A DNA stretch of 64,000 nucleotides from positions 7,176,322 through 7,240,321 of the forward strand of contig NZ_CP036273.1 of the NCBI RefSeq assembly GCF_007747215.1. The letters run 5' to 3'. Within the stretch, counting starts at the first letter, position 1; the number at the start of each line of letters is the position of its first letter. The notes beneath the pieces were generated by a model. It saw only the letters and a list, made by a program, of their open reading frames with translations, was not told where the DNA came from and ran no database searches. The DNA is from Urbifossiella limnaea. GTDB lineage: Bacteria > Planctomycetota > Planctomycetia > Gemmatales > Gemmataceae. Position numbers and translations under genes: made by a program. This document shows, piece after piece, positions 53,550 to 62,309 of this stretch.

Positions 53550-54780
53550 ACCACACCAGACGGCCGCCGCCGCCAACGGGTTCGCGGTCACGTACACCGC
53601 CCGCGTCGTCTTCCCGGTCGCCGGGCCGCCGCTGCCGGGCGGCACGCTCACCGTCGCCGGTGACCGCATCCTCGCCGTCGAGCCGCGCGGCGCCCGCGCC
53701 GCCGACGTGGACCTCGGCAACGTCGCGCTGATCCCCGGGCTGGTGAACGCGCACACGCACCTCGACCTGAGCGGCGCCCGCGGCCTCGTCCCGCCGGCCG
53801 ACGCGGCGCACTTCACCGACTGGCTCCGCGGCGTCATCGCCTACCGCCGCGGCCGCACGCCGGAGCAGGTGCAGGCCGACATTCGGGTCGGCCTCGCCGA
53901 GGCGCTGCGGGCCGGCACGACGCTGCTCGGCGACATCGCCGCCGAGGGGGCCAGCTGGGACGCGGTCGCCGCGACGCCGCTGCGGGCGGTGGTGTTCCAC
54001 GAGCTGATCGGGCTGCCGCACGCCCGGGCGGTGCTCGGGATCGCGACGGCCCGGGGGTGGGTGAGTGGTCGAACTCCGACGCCGCTGTGCCGCCCGGGCC
54101 TGAGCCCGCACGCCCCCTACAGCGTCAACGCGCGGCTGCACAAGGAGGCGGTGAATCTGGCGCGCGAGACCCGGTTCCCCGTCGCGGTTCATCTGGCCGA
54201 GTCGCCGGCGGAACTCGAGCTGCTCCGCCGCCGCCGCGGGCCGCTCGTCGAATTCCTCAAGCGGGTCGGCGCCTGGGAGCCCGACGGGTTGGCTCACGAG
54301 CACGAAGAGTGGTTGGTGCGCCGCCTTCGCCGCGCGCCCGACCTGTACGTCCACGCCAACTACCTGACCCCGACGCGACGACTGCCGCGGAGCGCGACGG
54401 TCGTGTACTGCCCCCGCACGCACGCGGCGTTCGGCCACCCGCCGCACCCGGTCCGCGACTTCCTGGCGCGCGGCGTCCGCGTCTGCCTCGGCACCGACAG
54501 CCTCGCGTCAAACCCCGACCTCGACCCGCTCGCCGAGGCGCGGTTCGTCCGCGCCCGCCGGCCGGACGTTGCTGCCGACTTGATCCTGAAGATGGTGACG
54601 CTGGCCGGCGCGGAGGCGCTCGGCTGGGCCGACGAGGCGGGGAGCCTGGAGGCGGGGAAGTCGGCCGACGCGGTGGCGGTGCCGCTGCCGGACCGCGACG
54701 CCGCCGACCCGCACGAGCTGCTGCTGGCCGACCACCCGGGCGCGCGGCGGACGCTGTTCCGCGGGGCGTGGCGCGACTGA
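53536..54780 (+). CDS. Amidohydrolase-family deaminase (aminofutalosine/chlorohydrolase-like)
   Basis: Metal-site motifs of the TrzN/SAH-deaminase/aminofutalosine-deaminase branch are clear: GLVNAHTHLDLSGARGL, VVFHELIGLP, LSPHAPYSVNARL, VAVHLAESPAELELL and CLGTDSLASNPDLDPLAEA, then the usual C-terminal EAGKSADAVAVPLP. The frame is open to 53254 but the first ~90 codons are antisense to the tRNA and integrase region. No ATG or GTG lies between the tRNA and the conserved FAVTYTARVVFPV. TTG 53536 is the nearest standard start and would overlap the tRNA by 14 nt, so the true start is unresolved. Confidence 0.8.
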   Translation: MATDPPHQTAAAANGFAVTYTARVVFPVAGPPLPGGTLTVAGDRILAVEPRGARAADVDLGNVALIPGLVNAHTHLDLSGARGLVPPADAAHFTDWLRGVIAYRRGRTPEQVQADIRVGLAEALRAGTTLLGDIAAEGASWDAVAATPLRAVVFHELIGLPHARAVLGIATARGWVSGRTPTPLCRPGLSPHAPYSVNARLHKEAVNLARETRFPVAVHLAESPAELELLRRRRGPLVEFLKRVGAWEPDGLAHEHEEWLVRRLRRAPDLYVHANYLTPTRRLPRSATVVYCPRTHAAFGHPPHPVRDFLARGVRVCLGTDSLASNPDLDPLAEARFVRARRPDVAADLILKMVTLAGAEALGWADEAGSLEAGKSADAVAVPLPDRDAADPHELLLADHPGARRTLFRGAWRD

Positions 54781-54783
54781 CCG

Positions 54784-54823
54784 CCGCTCGCGGCGTAGCA
54801 CCGCGGTGCCACGCCGCGAGCGG
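54784..54823. terminator. Bidirectional hairpin between convergent genes
   Basis: CCGCTCGCGGCGT (54784-54796) pairs exactly with ACGCCGCGAGCGG (54811-54823), and the loop contains a second palindrome, GCACCGCGGTGC. It lies between the amidohydrolase stop and the stop of the DUF1559 gene, the right place for a shared terminator. Confidence 0.65.
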
Positions 54824-54831
54824 CACGGCCG

Positions 54832-55677
54832 TCAGAAGTCCGGCGGCAGCGGCAGGCCGTCGTTGACGGTGGCCGCGATCCGGCGGGCGGCGTCGGGCGT
54901 GCTCTCGCGGCCGAACCGGACGCTGCCGTCGGCCATCGCGAAGATGAACCCGTTCCGGTGGACCTGGCCGAGCTGCGGCAGCGGGCCGTCCTTCGTGTAC
55001 GTCAGTTCGCGCGGCTGCGGCCACGGCACCGTCTCGCGCGCCTCCACCACCAGGAACGTCGTGCTCGTCCCGTCCGGAATCTGGCCGTTCCGGGGGTTAA
55101 TGCTCAGCGGCGGGCGGCCCGGCGGGAACAGCGTGTCCGGCCCGGTGAAAACCCGCGCGTGCGTCTGCTTCGTGTCTCCCGGGTCGGACGGCGAGACGTA
55201 CACCGGTACCGGCACGTTGGCGTGCGGCCGGTTCTTGCCGTCGTCCCACGGCTGCGTCACGTCGAACTGGCGGTACAGGTTCTCCTGTTCCAGGAACGGC
55301 AGCAGGTGGACGCGCCAGCTCACGGGGCCGTCGGCCGCCGGGAGCCGGCCGTTCGTGTCGTGGTAGTTGTGGAACCCGAGCGCCACCTGCTTGTAGTTGT
55401 TCATGTCCTTGGTCCGCGCCGCCGCCTCGCGGACCTTCTGCACCGCCGGCAGCAACAGAGCGATGCCGCCCCCAGCGCAGCAGAACAGGATCACCACCAC
55501 GATGCCGACGATGGCCGCAACGCTCATCCCGGCCGCGGCGCCGGCCCCCCCGCCGCTCCCGCCGCCGCTGGCCCGGCCGCGGCGCGGGCGGTCGTCGTAG
55601 TCGTCGTCGTAATCGTCGTCGCGCGGGCGGCGGCGGCGCGGGCGGTCGTCGTAGTCGTCGTCGTCGGCGCGGCTCAT
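54832..55677 (-). CDS. DUF1559-domain protein with Asp/Arg-rich N-terminus in place of a prepilin leader
   Basis: 281 residues. Residues 1-35 are a repetitive acidic/basic stretch (DDDYDDRPRRRRPRDDDYDD), then a Gly/Ala linker and one membrane helix (~50-75, VAAIVGIVVVILFCC). The DUF1559 block starts with the conserved LLLPAVQKVREAAART and continues with FHNYHDTNGRLPAAD, WRVHLLPFLEQENLY and the end HRNGFIFAMADGSVRF. Ordinary family members begin with a type IV-pilin-like FTLIELLVVIAII leader, which is missing here. It should therefore be a plain membrane-anchored protein. Function unknown. Confidence 0.85.
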   Translation of the reverse strand: MSRADDDDYDDRPRRRRPRDDDYDDDYDDRPRRGRASGGGSGGGAGAAAGMSVAAIVGIVVVILFCCAGGGIALLLPAVQKVREAAARTKDMNNYKQVALGFHNYHDTNGRLPAADGPVSWRVHLLPFLEQENLYRQFDVTQPWDDGKNRPHANVPVPVYVSPSDPGDTKQTHARVFTGPDTLFPPGRPPLSINPRNGQIPDGTSTTFLVVEARETVPWPQPRELTYTKDGPLPQLGQVHRNGFIFAMADGSVRFGRESTPDAARRIAATVNDGLPLPPDF

Positions 55678-55714
55678 GGGGCGGGCTCCGGAGTCGAAGG
55701 CGGATTCTACCCGC

Positions 55715-58315
55715 TCACCCGGCGAGCAGCCAGACGCCGAGTGCGACCACCGCGGCGAACCCGACCACGGCCCCGGCGGCGACGAGGAGCTTGGCCCGCT
55801 TCAGCGCCGTCTGCTTCTGCGGCACGAACCGCTCGGGCCGGCCGAAGTCGGTCACCGCCACCGCCGGCGGGGGCGCCGCGTCGGCGGGGCACGCCGCGGT
55901 GTAGCCGAGCGACAGCAGCAGCACCACCGGCCGGCACAGCGTCCGCGTCGGGAACGCCGTCAGGCGCGCGATCGAGTCGCTGAAGAAGAAGCGCGCCCGC
56001 TCGCGGAAGCGCTCGGCGTCGGGGCCGGCGTGGCGCGCGGCGAGGCGGAGCACCTCGAACTTACGCACGTCCTGCGCCGCCCACGTCTCGTTCGGGTACT
56101 CGAGGATGTCGGGCCGGCTCAGCGTCGGCACCTCGTGGTCGGCCATCCAGCGGGCGTAGTGCAGCAGGCTGGCGCGGGCGTAGGCGTACATCGCGTCCAG
56201 CTGCCCGAGTTCGGCCTTGTGGTCGAGGTACTTGCCGAGCGAATGCAGGAACATCGTGTAGAACCAGCGGTTCTCCACGTCGAGAAGCTTGCGCGCCGGC
56301 ACGTCGTCGGCGGGATGCACGACGCGGCGGATGAGCCGCTCGGCCTTCGCCAGGAACTTCGCGTCGCCGGTGAGGGTGTGGCCGACGAGCAGGGCGGCGA
56401 GCGAGTTACCCGAACCGCGGCCGGGGCCGTGGTACTCCGGCCCGCGGCTCTGGCTGGCGAGACCGGTGTCGCCGCGGGCCAGCCAGCGGAAGACGGTCTT
56501 CGAGCCGTCGTCCATGTCGATGACCCACTGCGCCAGCCCGATTGCGGCGGCGCGCGACTGCTCGCTCCCGGTGAGGAAGTAGTGCAGCGCGAGGCCGGCG
56601 GCGTAGTTCTGCTCGTTGCCGGGGCCGCCGCCGAGCGCGTAGACGTGCTTCGACTTCTTCGCCTTCGGATCGTTCGGGTCGAGTCCGGCAGGACCGCCGA
56701 GGGTGCGGAGCAGCTTCGGGTACGAGCGGTGCGTGGCGGTGTCGGCGGGGGCGTAGTGGTAGGTGTGCCAGAACAGGCCGCCGTTGTACGCCGCCTTGTC
56801 GCGGGTTGTGTGATAGATGTCGATGTCGGCGACGTGCGCGGCGAGGGCGTCCATGTGCTCGGCCCAGCGCGGGTCGCCCGAGCGGAGCAACTGCACGCCG
56901 AAGCCGAACACGGGGTCGTACTGGTTGTTGTAGTGCGACACCATCGGCGCCGGGCCGGCGTCGTAGACGGCCTCGTGGTCGCCCCAGATGTCGCCGAAGT
57001 GGCGCCAGCCGTACTCGTCGATCGTCTCGCGCTTCTGAACGAAGGTGTCCGGGCCGTCGAGGGCGGCACCGACGAGCGCGAGGTAGTCGGCGTGGGGGTC
57101 GGTGGCTTGCGGCGTGAGGTACGGCACGGCCCCGGTGGCGGCGACCCACTCGGGCGGCAGCGTGACGCGCGGCGGCGTGCGGAACCACTCCAGCGCCTCG
57201 GCGGTGGCGTCGGCCCCGAAGGCGACGGCGAACGTGTGCGTCTTCTGCTCGCCGCCCTGGAGCTCGTGGAGGTCGCCGGCCTGCTGCGGGAACAGCCGCA
57301 GGGTGATGGCGTCGGCGGTGGCTTCGATCGCCTTCGGGAAGTTCTCCCAGAAGTGCTCCGTCGTGACGCCGAGACCCGGCAGCAGGACGATCGGCGTGGC
57401 GCGGCGGCCGCTCGCTGCGTTGAGCCGGTAGCCGCGGAATGGGAGCGTGACAGTGCCGGCGCGGGTGACGTGGTTGCGGCCGTTCCAGTTCTCCCCACCG
57501 CTGGACGCCTGGAACAGCTCGAACGGCAGCGGGTACGGCACGACGGGGGCGCCGCGCTCTGGGGAGTAGCGGAGTTCGCCGCCGCGCCCTTCCGGCAGCG
57601 CGAACGTGATCGACGCATCCTTCAGGAACACCGAGCCCGGGTCGCCGAGATCCCAGAGGCCGCCAGGGTGCTCGGCGCGGCGCGGGTTCCGCAGCGTGAA
57701 CTCGACGCGCACAACTGTTGAGCCGGAGAAGAAGTGTATCCGGGCGTCGAAGTCGAGCAGTGAGTCCGATCGCGACCCCTGCTCCGAAACGAGTTGACCC
57801 GTCAGATGCAAGATCGACCGGCACGGGCCGGGCGCCTCAATCTCGACCGTCCGTACATCCGCCAGCCAGGTGTGCCCGTTACCGTCCGTCACCAGGAACC
57901 CGCGTGGGCTCGGCTCGGGCGATACGCCCGTGCCCACGGCGAGGGCGACGCTCATGAACGGGAAACAACTACCCGGTCGGACGATGAATAGCGCCGCTCC
58001 CGGGTGAACCCACACGGCATTGCCGGTTCGCTCGGCGAGGTTCCGTCCCTCAAGCCTCGACTGATCTCCGACGAACAGCGTGTACGGCCCCGCCCCCGAC
58101 TCCGCGATCCAGTCCAGTAGCACCCACCGGGCGGAGCCGTCGGCCCAGCGGTCGGTCACCTTCGCCTGGAGCGGAACCGGGCGGCCGGCGGCATCGGTCA
58201 GGGCGAGCCGCGCCGCGTCGGTCACGACGCCGCGCGGCCACGGGACGCCGGCCGTCACCGGGCCGCGGCCGGCGGCCGGGGTAGTCACCGTCAGCACGAC
58301 GCGGGGCGATTCCAC
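55715..58315 (-). CDS. PcRGLX/YetA-like polysaccharide-lyase-type protein with C-terminal membrane anchor
   Basis: 866 residues with a GTG start at 58315. The N-terminal ~90 residues (GPVTAGVPWPRGVVTDAARL, DGSARWVLLDWIAE) look like the RIFT-barrel domain of exo-rhamnogalacturonan lyases. Residues ~150-400 are beta-rich. Residues ~450-760 are helical (YGWRHFGDIWGDHEAVYD, HYNNQYDPVFGFGVQLLRSG), consistent with an (alpha/alpha) barrel. There is no N-terminal signal peptide, but a membrane helix ends the protein (residues ~843-864). It is divergent from a polysaccharide operon, which fits a role in glycan trimming. Substrate and activity are inferred from the family only. Confidence 0.65.
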   Translation of the reverse strand: MESPRVVLTVTTPAAGRGPVTAGVPWPRGVVTDAARLALTDAAGRPVPLQAKVTDRWADGSARWVLLDWIAESGAGPYTLFVGDQSRLEGRNLAERTGNAVWVHPGAALFIVRPGSCFPFMSVALAVGTGVSPEPSPRGFLVTDGNGHTWLADVRTVEIEAPGPCRSILHLTGQLVSEQGSRSDSLLDFDARIHFFSGSTVVRVEFTLRNPRRAEHPGGLWDLGDPGSVFLKDASITFALPEGRGGELRYSPERGAPVVPYPLPFELFQASSGGENWNGRNHVTRAGTVTLPFRGYRLNAASGRRATPIVLLPGLGVTTEHFWENFPKAIEATADAITLRLFPQQAGDLHELQGGEQKTHTFAVAFGADATAEALEWFRTPPRVTLPPEWVAATGAVPYLTPQATDPHADYLALVGAALDGPDTFVQKRETIDEYGWRHFGDIWGDHEAVYDAGPAPMVSHYNNQYDPVFGFGVQLLRSGDPRWAEHMDALAAHVADIDIYHTTRDKAAYNGGLFWHTYHYAPADTATHRSYPKLLRTLGGPAGLDPNDPKAKKSKHVYALGGGPGNEQNYAAGLALHYFLTGSEQSRAAAIGLAQWVIDMDDGSKTVFRWLARGDTGLASQSRGPEYHGPGRGSGNSLAALLVGHTLTGDAKFLAKAERLIRRVVHPADDVPARKLLDVENRWFYTMFLHSLGKYLDHKAELGQLDAMYAYARASLLHYARWMADHEVPTLSRPDILEYPNETWAAQDVRKFEVLRLAARHAGPDAERFRERARFFFSDSIARLTAFPTRTLCRPVVLLLSLGYTAACPADAAPPPAVAVTDFGRPERFVPQKQTALKRAKLLVAAGAVVGFAAVVALGVWLLAG

Positions 58316-58380
58316 GGGGCCGCCTTTCGTTCCGGGAGCGCTGTAGTATAGTTCGGTGCTCCGTCCGGCCCGGGGGGTGT

Positions 58381-59673
58381 GTGAAGCAGACGCTGTTCAT
58401 GGCCGCCCTGACCGGGTTCGCGGTCGTCGGGTCGTTCGCCAGCACCCCGTTCGTCGGGTTCTGCGTCTACGTCCTCTACGCCGTCCTCCGCCCGCAGTAC
58501 ATGTGGCAGTGGTCGCTCCCCGTGGGCGTCAACTGGTCGCTGTACGTGGCGCTGGCCACCATCCTCGCCACCGCCGTGTTCGGCCCGCGCCCGCCGCGCC
58601 CCGCGCCCGGCCGGCTGCCGCCGAGCCGCGTCACGATCGCCCCGCTGCACGTCGCCATGTTCCTGTTCGGGCTGTGCCTGGTCGCCAGTTACTTCACCGC
58701 GCGTGTCCCCGAGGCCGGCGACCGCATGGTCGGCGACTACTGGAAGATGTTCCTGATGTTCGGCGTCGGCGCGGTCGTGACGCGGTCCGTCGGGCAGGTG
58801 TGGGCGCTGTACCTCACGTACACCCTGTCGCTGGCGTACATCGCGTACGAGGTCAACTTCCTGTACTTCCGGCACGGCTACCTCGGCATCGCCACGAACG
58901 GCTACGGCGGGGCCGACAACAACGGCGCCGGCATGCTCCTGGCGATGGGCGTGCCGCTGTGCGCGTTCGCCTGGGAGAGCACGACCCGGTGGTGGCGGTG
59001 GGCGTTCGCCGCGTTCATCCCCGTCATCCTCCACGCCGTGCTGATGACGTACTCCCGCGGGGCCATGGTCGCGCTCGTCGTGGCCGCCCCGTTCTGGATC
59101 CTCCGCGGCCGCTACCGCAAGCCGAAGATCGCCCTCGGCGTGTGCGTGCTCGCGTGCCTGCCGTTCCTGGCCGGGCAGGAGATCCGCGACCGCTTCTTCT
59201 CCGTGGAGAAGTACCAACAGGACAACAGCGCCAACAGCCGGCTCACGAGCTGGAAGATCGGCGTCCAGATCGCCAACGAGAACCCGGTGTTCGGCGTCGG
59301 CATCCGCAACTCGCCGCTGCTCACGTACTCGTACGGGGCCGACATGGAAGGCCGCGTCATCCACAGCCAGTACATCCAGATCGCCGCCGACAACGGGTAC
59401 GTCGGCCTGGCCTGCTACCTGGCCGTGGTCGGGCTCGCCATGTGGGACTTGGAGAAGGTGATCCGCCGGTCCCGCCCCCTCGACGACCCCGACTCCGTGC
59501 GCGCCTACGTGTCCGCGGCCGGCTTCCAGGGGGCGATCGTCACGTTCCTGGTGGGGGCGACGTTCCTGTCGGCCGAGGCGTTCGAGCCGCAGTACTGGCT
59601 GTTCCTCGCCGCGGCCCAACTGCGGCTCGCGTACTTCGCCGCGCCGGTTCCCGGCACGCCCACCCGGAGCTGA
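58381..59673 (+). CDS. O-antigen ligase/polymerase-like membrane protein (Wzy_C type)
   Basis: 430 residues with a GTG start at 58381 and about ten to eleven membrane helices. Family marks are TYSRGAMVALVVAAPFWIL in the middle, the NSANSRLTSWKIGVQIANEN stretch, VFGVGIRNS and the periplasmic loop end HSQYIQIAADNGYVGLACYL. This pattern is shared by O-antigen ligases and exosortase-associated O-glycosylation ligases. It would polymerise or transfer lipid-linked glycans at the periplasmic face. It leads a packed operon; TAGTATAG at 58342-58349 in the short 65-nt divergent region may be its -10 box. Confidence 0.88.
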   Translation: MKQTLFMAALTGFAVVGSFASTPFVGFCVYVLYAVLRPQYMWQWSLPVGVNWSLYVALATILATAVFGPRPPRPAPGRLPPSRVTIAPLHVAMFLFGLCLVASYFTARVPEAGDRMVGDYWKMFLMFGVGAVVTRSVGQVWALYLTYTLSLAYIAYEVNFLYFRHGYLGIATNGYGGADNNGAGMLLAMGVPLCAFAWESTTRWWRWAFAAFIPVILHAVLMTYSRGAMVALVVAAPFWILRGRYRKPKIALGVCVLACLPFLAGQEIRDRFFSVEKYQQDNSANSRLTSWKIGVQIANENPVFGVGIRNSPLLTYSYGADMEGRVIHSQYIQIAADNGYVGLACYLAVVGLAMWDLEKVIRRSRPLDDPDSVRAYVSAAGFQGAIVTFLVGATFLSAEAFEPQYWLFLAAAQLRLAYFAAPVPGTPTRS

Positions 59674-59679
59674 GCTGCG

Positions 59680-60507
59680 ATGCGGCTGTCGATCTACACC
59701 TGCGTCCGCGACGGGCTGTACCACGACTACCACGTCGTGCAGATGATCCGCCACCACCTCGCGGTCGCCGACGAGATCGTTGTCCACGACGGCAACTCGA
59801 CCGACGGTACCGCCGAGGCCGTGGCCGCGATCGGCTCGGACAAGGTGAAGCTGTTCCGCTCCGACTGGGGGAAGCCGACCGGCCTGGACTGGATCACCAA
59901 CTTCAAGAACGCCGCCCGCCGGCGCTGCACCGGCGACTGGGCCATCAACCTCGACTGCGACGAGTTCCTGCCGGAGTGGGACTTCGCGCCGTTCCGCGAG
60001 TGGCTGGCGCAGGCGCCGCCCGACGCCGACGTGCTGCCGCTGCGGATGATGAACTTCTACGGCAGCTACCGCGTCTACCACCGGCACCCGGAAAAAGTGC
60101 CGTGGCCGGACGTGAAGTGGAACGTTCACCGCAACAAGCCCGACATCGAAGTCTACAACGACGGGTCGAACGTGCGGCGCGTCGGCGAGTCGGCCACACG
60201 CCCGGCGGTGGACGCGAAGTTCGCGGTGCATCACTTCGGCTTCGTGCGGAACCCGGCCCGGCTGCGGCAGAAGTGGCGGAACGTGCTGGCCAACCTGTAC
60301 GCCCGCCGCGACGGCAAGCGCACCACCCGCTTCGGCCTGCCGACGTTCCTGTTCGACCTGTTCCCGCACCGCTGGAAGGACCCGCAGTTCCTGCCCGACC
60401 TGGCCGTGTACGACGGGCCGTACATCACCCCGGTGCGCGACGACCCGGCCGAGTTCACCCGCGACAAGGATTCGCTGTACCAGTTGCTCCGCGCGAAGGC
60501 GGACTGA
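59680..60507 (+). CDS. Glycosyltransferase family 2-like protein
   Basis: 275 residues, 6 nt after the ligase gene. The GT-A start is visible (VADEIVVHDGNSTDGTAEAV) with the donor-binding INLDCDEFLPEWDF in the position of the DxD motif. The C-terminal part (AKFAVHHFGFVRNPARLRQK) matches the large group of GT2-like proteins annotated with polysaccharide loci. It should add a sugar in the cytoplasm to the growing lipid-linked glycan; donor and acceptor unknown. Confidence 0.88.
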   Translation: MRLSIYTCVRDGLYHDYHVVQMIRHHLAVADEIVVHDGNSTDGTAEAVAAIGSDKVKLFRSDWGKPTGLDWITNFKNAARRRCTGDWAINLDCDEFLPEWDFAPFREWLAQAPPDADVLPLRMMNFYGSYRVYHRHPEKVPWPDVKWNVHRNKPDIEVYNDGSNVRRVGESATRPAVDAKFAVHHFGFVRNPARLRQKWRNVLANLYARRDGKRTTRFGLPTFLFDLFPHRWKDPQFLPDLAVYDGPYITPVRDDPAEFTRDKDSLYQLLRAKAD

Positions 60508-60525
60508 CCCACCGAGGATCGTCGC

Positions 60526-61191
60526 GTGTCCCTCCCGTCCTCCCTGCTCGGCCCGGTCCGCCGCCTGACCACGGCCGCCCGCCACGGCTGGGGGCCCACG
60601 CGCCTGGCTGACCACGCCATCCGCCGCCACCAGGCCGTGCAGCGGCTCCCCGAGCTGGCCGGCCTCGTGAGCATGGTCGCCGCCCTGAAGCCGAACGTGG
60701 TCGTCGAGGTGGGCACGCGCCACGGCGGCACCTTCTCGTGCTGGCCGACCGTCGCCGCCGACGGCGCCCTGCTCGTGAGCATGGACCTGCCCGCCGGCTC
60801 GTTCGGCGGCGGCTCCGGCGACCCCGTGCTGGCGCGGCTGGCCGAGTTCCTGCGCCCCGGGCAGCGGCTCGAAACGCTCCGCCAGGACTCACACCTCCCC
60901 GCCTCGCGGGAGTGGCTGGTCGGCGTGCTGGCCGGCCGGCCGATCGACTTCCTGTTCCTCGACGGCGACCACTCGCTCGCCGGCATTCGCCAGGACTTCG
61001 AGACGTACGGCCCGCTCGTCCGGAAGGGCGGGCTGGTGGCCTTCCACGACATCCTGCCCGACCCCGGGAACGCGCACATCCAGGTGCCCGAGTTCTGGGC
61101 CGAGCTGCGCGGCCGGTACGACGCCCGCGAGTTCATCGACCCGCCCGGCCGGACCAGCGGCGGGATGGGGATCGGGGTGGTCCGCGTATGA
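60526..61191 (+). CDS. Class I SAM-dependent methyltransferase
   Basis: 221 residues with a GTG start. The SAM-binding motif is NVVVEVGTRHGGTFSCWPTV, followed by LLVSMDLPAG, then FLFLDGDHSLAGIRQDFETY and GLVAFHDILPD. The last two are typical of the Methyltransf_24/CmcI-like group. It probably methylates a sugar of the polysaccharide. Its stop overlaps the next start (ATGA at 61188-61191), so translation is coupled. Confidence 0.87.
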   Translation: MSLPSSLLGPVRRLTTAARHGWGPTRLADHAIRRHQAVQRLPELAGLVSMVAALKPNVVVEVGTRHGGTFSCWPTVAADGALLVSMDLPAGSFGGGSGDPVLARLAEFLRPGQRLETLRQDSHLPASREWLVGVLAGRPIDFLFLDGDHSLAGIRQDFETYGPLVRKGGLVAFHDILPDPGNAHIQVPEFWAELRGRYDAREFIDPPGRTSGGMGIGVVRV

Positions 61192-62309
61192 CCCGACCGC
61201 TCCGCGTCGGGTTCGTCGTCCACGTCATGCAGGTGGCCGGCGCCGAGGTGCTCGTCCGCGAGACGGTGGCGCGCTTGGCCGGGCGCGTGCAGGCGACCGT
61301 GTTCTGCCTCGACGCGATCGGCCGCATCGGCGAGGAGATGACGGCCGACGGCGCGGACGTGATCGCCTTCGGCCGCCGGCCCGGCCGCGACTGGGGCGTG
61401 GCCCGCCGCCTCGCCGCCGCGGCCCGCGAGCGCGGCGTCGAGGTGATGCACGCCCACCAGTACACGCCGTTCTTCTACTCGGCGCTGGCGAAGGTGCTGA
61501 ACCCGCGCTGGCGGCTGATCCTGACCGAGCACGGCCGGCACTACCCGGACCGCGTGTCGCCGCTGCGGCGGGCCGTGAACCGGCTGGCGCTCGACCGCCT
61601 CGCCGACGCCGTGACAGCGTGCTGTCACTTCAGCGCCGAGGGGCTGACCCGCACCGACGGCTTCCGCGGCAACCGCATCGAGATCGTCGAGAACGGCATC
61701 AACGTGGACCGGTACGGCCCCGCGGCCGACCCCGCGGCGCAGAAGGCGGCGCTCGGCCTCGACCCGGCGCGGCGGTACGTCGTGCATGTGGCCCGGCACC
61801 ACCCGGTCAAGGACCAGGCGACGCTGCTCCGCGGCTTCGCCGCGGCGGAGCTGGAGGGTGTCGAGCTGCTGATGGCCGGCGACGGCCTACTGCGCGAGGA
61901 GTTGGAAACGCTGGCGGCGCGGCTCGGCGTGCGGGAGCGGGTGCGCTTCCTCGGCATCCGCACCGACGTGGCCGAGCTGATGCGCGCCGCGGACGTGTTC
62001 GCGCTCACGTCGGTGAGCGAGGCCGCGTCGCTGACGCTGCTGGAGGCGATGGCGACGGGGCTGCCCTCGGTGGCGACGGCCGTGGGCGGCAACCCCGAGC
62101 TGGTGCGGCACGAGCGCGAGGGGCTGCTGTTCCCGCGCGGCGACGCCGCCGGCTGCGCCGCCGCGTTCCGTCGGCTGTTCGCCGACGCGGCGCTCGCGGC
62201 CCGCCTCGGCGCCGCGGCCCGGCAGCGGGCGCGGCAGCGCTACCAGCTCGACCGCACCGTGGACGAATACTTCCGCCTGTACTGCCGCCTCGCCGGACGC
62301 ACGCCGTGA
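61188..62309 (+). CDS. Glycosyltransferase family 4
   Basis: 373 residues from ATG 61188. GT-B fold: N-terminal GFVVHVMQVAGAEVLVRETV, MHAHQYTPFFYSAL and ENGINVDRYGP; C-terminal VVHVARHHPVKDQATLLRGF, then ALTSVSEAASLTLLEAMATG, the E-x7-E type donor site, and VGGNPELVRHEREGLLFPRG. It transfers a nucleotide-activated sugar with retention. It overlaps both neighbours by 4 nt. Confidence 0.93.
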   Translation: MTRPLRVGFVVHVMQVAGAEVLVRETVARLAGRVQATVFCLDAIGRIGEEMTADGADVIAFGRRPGRDWGVARRLAAAARERGVEVMHAHQYTPFFYSALAKVLNPRWRLILTEHGRHYPDRVSPLRRAVNRLALDRLADAVTACCHFSAEGLTRTDGFRGNRIEIVENGINVDRYGPAADPAAQKAALGLDPARRYVVHVARHHPVKDQATLLRGFAAAELEGVELLMAGDGLLREELETLAARLGVRERVRFLGIRTDVAELMRAADVFALTSVSEAASLTLLEAMATGLPSVATAVGGNPELVRHEREGLLFPRGDAAGCAAAFRRLFADAALAARLGAAARQRARQRYQLDRTVDEYFRLYCRLAGRTP

